A DNA stretch of 64,000 bases from Anaerosacchariphilus hominis (GTDB taxonomy: Bacteria > Bacillota > Clostridia > Lachnospirales > Lachnospiraceae). The stretch is taken from NCBI RefSeq assembly GCF_014290175.1, contig NZ_JACOOR010000001.1, forward strand, positions 124,001-188,000, written 5' to 3'. Both the position numbers and the translations under genes were made by a program. A model generated the notes under the pieces. The model did not search any database and was not told the origin of the DNA. It saw nothing but the letters and a program-made list of their open reading frames with translations. Shown piece by piece: positions 59,612-64,000 of the stretch (positions are counted from its first letter, which is position 1; each line of letters starts with the position of its first letter).

Positions 59612-62269
59612 TCACACATTTTCATCCTTTAAGACTTCTACAATAATGTCCCTGCGGATTCTTCTGGAAGCCGCCCTGTAAATCCCACTGATGACCATTA
59701 ACACCAGAACAATATAGGCTGCCAGCCCTAATAACGGAAATACCTGAATGAACTCCATGAAAGTCACATCCTGCATCCACATCAAAACTGCGGCGATCAA
59801 AAACAGGATTGGCAATCCAATGACCAAAGGCTTTCCTCCAAGGAAGAACCCTTCTATATGCAGTAAACGGTCAAGACCTTTTCTATCCAACCCCACAGAA
59901 CGCAGCATGGCAAATTCCTTTCTTCTCTGATACAGACTGTTCAGGATCGCCACTGCTGCCGATGAGATTCCAATGATACCAAATAGTGCAGTCAGACTGT
60001 AAACGATCAGCATGGTCGCATCGGTCAGCCGCTCTCTGTCCAAAGCGCGCTGTGTCTTGCTGGAGGTATAGAAATCACTCGTCCCCAGATAAGTACCGCA
60101 GATCTGTTCTGCCTGCGCCTGTACTTCGGCATCCAGTCCATCTTCCACGAGAAGATTCATGTAAGTCCTGTAATTGTAAACTGCACGATCTTCTCCGAAA
60201 TTCCGGATAATCTCATAGTATCGCTCCATCGGCACCAGAATGGGTAATGTATAAAAGGCTATATTACGCCCAATCTCCGGCATTTCAGAAAGTGCAGATG
60301 ACACCGTCACATCAAAGCGGTAATCCCCCTGGATGGAGTCCAGGAACTTCTCTGTTACTTCTAAAGACTGACCTTCTTTGAGTTTTAGATATGGAACCAT
60401 ATCCTTTTTGGCTTCATAACCTCTGGAGTCAGGATTTTTCACAACAGAATTGACAATGAGCGCAGCACCCTGTTCTGAATAAGGCACCCCTGACTGCATG
60501 AGATAATCTTCATAGGCATCCTGTTCCAAACCGATCAATACACATGGGATACGGTAGCGGCCATCGCGCTTTGCTACATACTCACCAGCCGCTTTTGTGC
60601 CAAATCCTCCAGAGGACAGAAATTCTTCCGACAGCTCACTTTCTGAAACCCAGATCGCACAGTTCGCCATCGTATAGGTGGCTTGTTCCTCTATGTGAGG
60701 CAGCTGCTTCAATTCCTCCATAAGCGCTGGCTCTATTTTCTGACCGGACTCCATTGTAAGATTGACATTAAAGTGGCTGTCCTGTTCTGCTTTTGTATTG
60801 TTAATATCTGAAACGGAAAAAACAGCCAGAAAACTGAACATCAAAAGCATACACAGACTCAGCGTTACCGTACAGGTACGAAACAGCCTCTTATTAGCCG
60901 TCATGGAGTTTGCAGAAATATTTCCAAGGAATCCAAAGCACTTTTTCAGGATCGGATGCTTCGCTGATTTTTTCAAAGAAGGATTGCTCCAACTTTCTTT
61001 GACCGCTTCAATCGGGCGAAGTTTTCCCATCTGCCGGGCAGGACCAGATGCAGCCAGGCGAACCGTCAGGAACGAAAGAATCATAGAAACCACTGCGACC
61101 CACGGGGAAAAGGAAGCGGTTATCCGGCTCCCTGTCACTTCCTGCGTCAGGTCAGAATATGCTGCCAATACGCCATAGGAAAAAAGGTATCCAAGTCCCA
61201 CAGAAACCAGAATGGGAAGCACAGACAGCCAGCGCGCCTCATATACGATCATCATGCGGATCTGCCTTGGCGTCATTCCAATGGATTTTAAGATCCCCAG
61301 CTCCTTTACCTTGCGTTTCGCAGAAATAGAAAAAGCGCCCCGAATGATATAGGCAAATACCGCCATAGATGCTGCCATGACCAAACCGAGCGCAAGCGCA
61401 AGTTTGGGAAGGTCACTGCTTAGGAAATGTCCCGGCGCATAAATTCCATACATCCCAAGCAGGGCTGTGTGGTAACGGAAGGGATAGTCACCAAATTCAT
61501 CCGGCTGCAAGCCAATGTCCTCTGCTATCTGCGGGATGATTTCATAGACTTTTCGCGGCTGCGTCACTTGAAGATAAGCAACGATCCCCGTGTCCTCCGA
61601 TAATGCGGCCGTGTCCAGCCATCCATACGCAGGGTAGCCATTGTATGCGCTGGAAACAGTCATATCAATCTCACCAACGATGGTGTACTGCACTTTTTCT
61701 GTTTTCACAAATTCTTCCCCGCTTTGAATGGGGGAAAGAAAATCCACAGTTGTATTTCCGATCCTGCGTTCGCCCAAGTCCAGGTTCAGCCGGTCTCCAA
61801 TCTCAACAGATGGATTCTGCTCAAAAAAGCTTTTTCCAACCACAATTTCTCCCGGCGCCTGGGGAGCCCGTCCGCGCAGGATCAGATTCTTTTCCCGCAT
61901 AGCGCCCCAATATACCCCATCACAGTTTTGGACCAAAAGATAGGGCAGGCCGGATGCAGCAGGCAATAAGGCAATCTGATTATCTCCTTTTACCATAATG
62001 GTCTGGATATTTTCGTTATTCTCAATCAAATCCAGCTGGCCGGCATGAATCTCCAAAAGCTGTGCATCCCAATCACCGTAGGCTGCGATCTCCTGCTGCA
62101 CACTTTGATTCCAATAGCTTTGGACGAATGTGCATAACGAACACAAAAAAGTTGATGCGATCAATATGGCTACCATGATAGAAATGGATGTACGCCGGTT
62201 TGCTTTCATATTCTGTTTCGCCAGCCGCTTTACAATCCGGCTGGTATCATTTTCAAATGGTAATGTCAT
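59612..62269 (-). CDS. MacB/FtsX-type ABC permease, copy 3 (long form)
   Basis: About 885 residues. It begins MTLPFENDTSRIVKRLAKQN, the same opening as the two permeases downstream, but is about 90 residues longer, mainly in the extracellular parts. FtsX helices are seen near 30-55 (ISIMVAILIASTFLCSLCTF), around 290-420 and at the C-terminus. VKELGILKSIGMTPRQIRMM and FAMLRSVGLDRKGLDRLLHI are the conserved cytoplasmic loops. It has no adjacent ATPase of its own, so it probably shares that at 58817. ATG 62269 is 9 nt from AAAGGAG. Confidence 0.87.
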   Translation of the reverse strand: MTLPFENDTSRIVKRLAKQNMKANRRTSISIMVAILIASTFLCSLCTFVQSYWNQSVQQEIAAYGDWDAQLLEIHAGQLDLIENNENIQTIMVKGDNQIALLPAASGLPYLLVQNCDGVYWGAMREKNLILRGRAPQAPGEIVVGKSFFEQNPSVEIGDRLNLDLGERRIGNTTVDFLSPIQSGEEFVKTEKVQYTIVGEIDMTVSSAYNGYPAYGWLDTAALSEDTGIVAYLQVTQPRKVYEIIPQIAEDIGLQPDEFGDYPFRYHTALLGMYGIYAPGHFLSSDLPKLALALGLVMAASMAVFAYIIRGAFSISAKRKVKELGILKSIGMTPRQIRMMIVYEARWLSVLPILVSVGLGYLFSYGVLAAYSDLTQEVTGSRITASFSPWVAVVSMILSFLTVRLAASGPARQMGKLRPIEAVKESWSNPSLKKSAKHPILKKCFGFLGNISANSMTANKRLFRTCTVTLSLCMLLMFSFLAVFSVSDINNTKAEQDSHFNVNLTMESGQKIEPALMEELKQLPHIEEQATYTMANCAIWVSESELSEEFLSSGGFGTKAAGEYVAKRDGRYRIPCVLIGLEQDAYEDYLMQSGVPYSEQGAALIVNSVVKNPDSRGYEAKKDMVPYLKLKEGQSLEVTEKFLDSIQGDYRFDVTVSSALSEMPEIGRNIAFYTLPILVPMERYYEIIRNFGEDRAVYNYRTYMNLLVEDGLDAEVQAQAEQICGTYLGTSDFYTSSKTQRALDRERLTDATMLIVYSLTALFGIIGISSAAVAILNSLYQRRKEFAMLRSVGLDRKGLDRLLHIEGFFLGGKPLVIGLPILFLIAAVLMWMQDVTFMEFIQVFPLLGLAAYIVLVLMVISGIYRAASRRIRRDIIVEVLKDENV

Positions 62270-62292
62270 AGTCATTCACTCCTTTCACTGTC

Positions 62293-62375
62293 ATCCTAAC
62301 CCCCAAATGTTGCAGAAATATCCCAAAGGCTCAACAGTTTTAGGGTGAATTGCTTCAATTTTAGGACAATTTATT
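62293..62375 (-). promoter_or_regulatory. CTGCAACATTTG box promoter, copy 4, with upstream box
   Basis: On the - strand: AATTGTCCTAAAATTGAAGC then AATTCACC, a gap, GGGATATTT, then CTGCAACATTTG and, 11 nt after CTGCAA, TAGGAT (62298-62293). The upstream part matches that of copy 3 almost base for base. It precedes the 887-residue permease gene. Confidence 0.6.
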
Positions 62376-62631
62376 TTCGTGTGTCTTTTTTATAAAGCCA
62401 GATAGATATAAGCAAAACCATTGCTAACTGAATTACAACAAAAAACAGCGTCAGCCAAACGCTCTCATAATAAAAAATATCTGTCCAGAAGATCACCAGA
62501 TCTACCAGAGCCACCACACCAGCCGACCATCTGATTTTTCTTGGAAAGAAGTGCCGGAGCAGCAGAACAACAACGACCGGCGGGATCAGCAAGCAAGCTG
62601 CATTGATGAGTAATGTCTTTGTGATTTCCAT
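62371..62631 (-). CDS. Small three-helix membrane protein
   Basis: 86 residues, three hydrophobic helices: LLINAACLLIPPVVVVLLLR, SAGVVALVDLVIFWTDIFYY and LTLFFVVIQLAMVLLISIWL, with a basic tail. ATG 62631 follows GGAGGTGG. It stands alone between the kinase gene and the long permease gene, behind its own copy of the box promoter. It may be an accessory or immunity-type membrane protein of the transporter. Confidence 0.65.
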   Translation of the reverse strand: MEITKTLLINAACLLIPPVVVVLLLRHFFPRKIRWSAGVVALVDLVIFWTDIFYYESVWLTLFFVVIQLAMVLLISIWLYKKDTRK

Positions 62632-62663
62632 AAGGCCACCTCCAATTTCATGATGTTGCTGTC

Positions 62664-62697
62664 AGCATAAATCCCAAATGTTGCAGAATTGTCCTAA
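62664..62697 (-). promoter_or_regulatory. CTGCAACATTTG box promoter, copy 5
   Basis: On the - strand: TTTTAGGACAATT, then CTGCAACATTTG and, 11 nt after CTGCAA, TATGCT (62669-62664). It lies 33 nt before the three-helix protein gene. No upstream GAAGCAATTC box is present here. Confidence 0.6.
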
Positions 62698-62725
62698 AAT
62701 CCATTATCCTCTAAAAATTTTTCAA

Positions 62726-62757
62726 AAAAGGCAGCCTGTCAAAACAGACTGCCTCAG
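62726..62757 (-). terminator. Terminator of the two-component operon
   Basis: Stem GGCAGCCTGT / ACAGACTGCC (one mismatch) with a 5-nt loop; on the - strand TTTTTTG follows. It separates the kinase gene from the box promoter, copy 5. Confidence 0.75.
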
Positions 62758-62759
62758 AA

Positions 62760-63791
62760 TTATTTTATGGGCAGGAACACGGAAAAAGTTGATCCTTCCC
62801 CAACTTTAGACTCAGCGGTAATATAGCCGCCCTGCATGGTAATGATCTCACGGGCAAGGTATAAGCCGATTCCGACCCCATCTATATCATGCACCGCTTC
62901 ATCCCGATAGAAGCGTTTGAAGATCGTGCCCTGAGAATGCTCCGGGATGCCTCTGCCTGTATCCGTCACATCTATCCTCAAATACATTTCCCAATCCCGT
63001 ACCCTCACCTGGATGCTGCCACCGGCAGAGGTGTACTTTACCGCATTATCCAGAATGTTAAACAATGCTTCGGAAGTCCAACGGCTGTCATGAGATATTG
63101 TCAGATCAGATGGGCAGTCCACCGACAGATTGATCTCTTTTTGTTCCATTGGCGCCAGAACACCATTGATGGCGCTCACCAGCGTATCCCCGATCACAGC
63201 ATCCTGTTTCTCCAGCGTAATGACACCCGTTTCCAGACGGGAAGTTTTCACCATTCCCTGAATAAGAAAATCCAGTTTATCCAGCTGTGTGCCTGTGGCC
63301 TGCAAAAACTCCTTGCGCTTTTCTTCTGTCAATGGCCGTGTCAGCATGGTGTCGTTGAGCAGCTTCAAATTAGCGATGGGAGTTTTGGTCTGGTGGGAAA
63401 TATCTGATACCAGGGATTGCAGTTCTTCCTTTTCTCCCTCTGCCGTATGTCTGGTTTTCTGCATCACATTATAGAGCCGTTCCAGACGGTGGCTGATCCG
63501 GGACAACAGTGTTTCCGCTTCATAATCTACCTGGGGCCGGTCTGTACTGTCCATCATGTGATCCAATGTCTGGCACAAACCATCGGTGAACAGAGAAAGT
63601 TTCTTTTGAAAATAGTGCAGAAAAACCATGCCCCAAATGTAAAATGCAGCTGTCAAAATAATGCCGCAGATGACAACACGCACATCTTTCGTCAACAGGA
63701 AAAAAATCAACAGCAGCAAAGCGGCAGTGAGCAGAGTCCCCGCCACAATTTTTCTCAAAAATGCCCTGACAGATAAATTTTGCAGTTTCAT
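62760..63791 (-). CDS. Sensor histidine kinase of the permease cluster
   Basis: 343 residues. Two helices (AGTLLTAALLLLIFFLLTK, VVICGIILTAAFYIWGMVF) lie close together without an external domain. The H-box is SDISHQTKTPIANLKLL, the N-box LFNILDNAVKYTS and the G-boxes DTGRGIPE and GVGIGLYLAREI. It probably phosphorylates the regulator encoded just upstream, to which it is coupled by ATGA. It likely senses an envelope-active compound together with the permeases nearby. Confidence 0.9.
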   Translation of the reverse strand: MKLQNLSVRAFLRKIVAGTLLTAALLLLIFFLLTKDVRVVICGIILTAAFYIWGMVFLHYFQKKLSLFTDGLCQTLDHMMDSTDRPQVDYEAETLLSRISHRLERLYNVMQKTRHTAEGEKEELQSLVSDISHQTKTPIANLKLLNDTMLTRPLTEEKRKEFLQATGTQLDKLDFLIQGMVKTSRLETGVITLEKQDAVIGDTLVSAINGVLAPMEQKEINLSVDCPSDLTISHDSRWTSEALFNILDNAVKYTSAGGSIQVRVRDWEMYLRIDVTDTGRGIPEHSQGTIFKRFYRDEAVHDIDGVGIGLYLAREIITMQGGYITAESKVGEGSTFSVFLPIK

Positions 63792-64000
63792 CGAGGCTCA
63801 CCGCCGATCCACTGATAGCCCATTCCATAAGCTGTCTTAATATATTTCCGCTCGTCTGTTTCGATTTTTTTGCGGATACGGCTGATGATCGTCGTTAGAG
63901 TATGCTCATCCACAAAGTCTCCATCAATGTCCCACAGCTTCTCTAAAATCTGCCGCTTGGTCAGAACAATCCGGGGGTTCTTTACGAACAGGAACAGGGT
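63788..64000 (-). CDS. OmpR-family response regulator, C-terminal part
   Basis: Only the last 70 codons lie in the window. They encode a winged-helix effector domain (LTKRQILEKLWDIDGDFVDE, then TLTTIISRIRKKIETDERKY and IKTAYGMGYQWIGG). The frame is open to the right edge, so the receiver domain is beyond it. The ATGA overlap pairs it with the kinase. It is the best candidate for the factor that acts at the five CTGCAACATTTG promoters. Confidence 0.88.
   Translation of the reverse strand, partial: TLFLFVKNPRIVLTKRQILEKLWDIDGDFVDEHTLTTIISRIRKKIETDERKYIKTAYGMGYQWIGGEPR

Overview
The window looks like DNA from a gut-type Firmicute of class Clostridia. Strong AGGAGG ribosome sites, ATGA-coupled genes, BceS-type and OmpR-type regulators, YtrA/PadR regulators and FtsX-type peptide-antibiotic transporters all point there. 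Genus cannot be fixed from sequence reading alone. No rRNA, tRNA, CRISPR array, complete IS element or relaxase was seen.

Region 1 (1-31.1 kb, + strand) is the backbone of a large mobile element, either an integrative conjugative element or a large plasmid. It carries a VirD4-type coupling protein and an S1-domain protein. A complete Tad-type pilus/secretion set follows: TadE-like pseudopilins, prepilin peptidase, CpaB, CpaE/TadZ-like ATPase, CpaF ATPase, TadB, TadC and a small pilin-like protein. Then come about 20 small element genes: two sigma-70-like proteins, a zinc-finger protein, an SSB-like protein, a DUF932 protein, a YkgJ-type cysteine-cluster protein and DUF4313-like proteins. A more A/T-rich cargo block (4.0-7.7 kb) interrupts this backbone. 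It holds two SMC/OLD-type ATPases and a TOPRIM-like protein with a cysteine-rich insert, a likely phage-defence module.

Region 2 (31.1-35.0 kb) is a thiamin salvage operon, tenA-thiD-thiE-HAD-Nudix, behind two tandem TPP riboswitches that each have their own terminator.

Region 3 (35.2-41.6 kb) is a mosaic. It has two paralogous stand-alone winged-helix regulators plus the 3' scrap of a third copy, an HxlR/nitroreductase pair, a sigma factor with a small helix protein, a SLOG-family protein, an XRE regulator and a parM/parR-like segregation cassette. The segregation genes again point to a plasmid or conjugative element.

Region 4 (41.7-64 kb, - strand) is a chain of envelope-stress and antibiotic-response modules. 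It contains a BceRS-like two-component system with an ABC transporter whose second permease is broken by a frameshift; a DUF523 (TudS-like) protein; a PadR-DUF2812-NTF2 operon; a YtrA-type GntR/ABC-2 operon ending in a 40-aa membrane protein; and an ABC system with three MT(V/L)PFENDT-type FtsX permeases, one ATPase, a double-receiver protein and its own two-component system, whose response regulator runs off the window.

The most unusual signals are five copies of a promoter-proximal box containing CTGCAACATTTG, four of them exactly 11 nt upstream of a TAnnnT hexamer, scattered over 21 kb and heading five units (a possible undescribed regulon). Others are the ATPase/TOPRIM cargo, the conjugation/Tad hybrid with a shared NxRG(E/D) processing-like motif, two possible non-AUG starts, and the split/fused DUF4313 paralogs.
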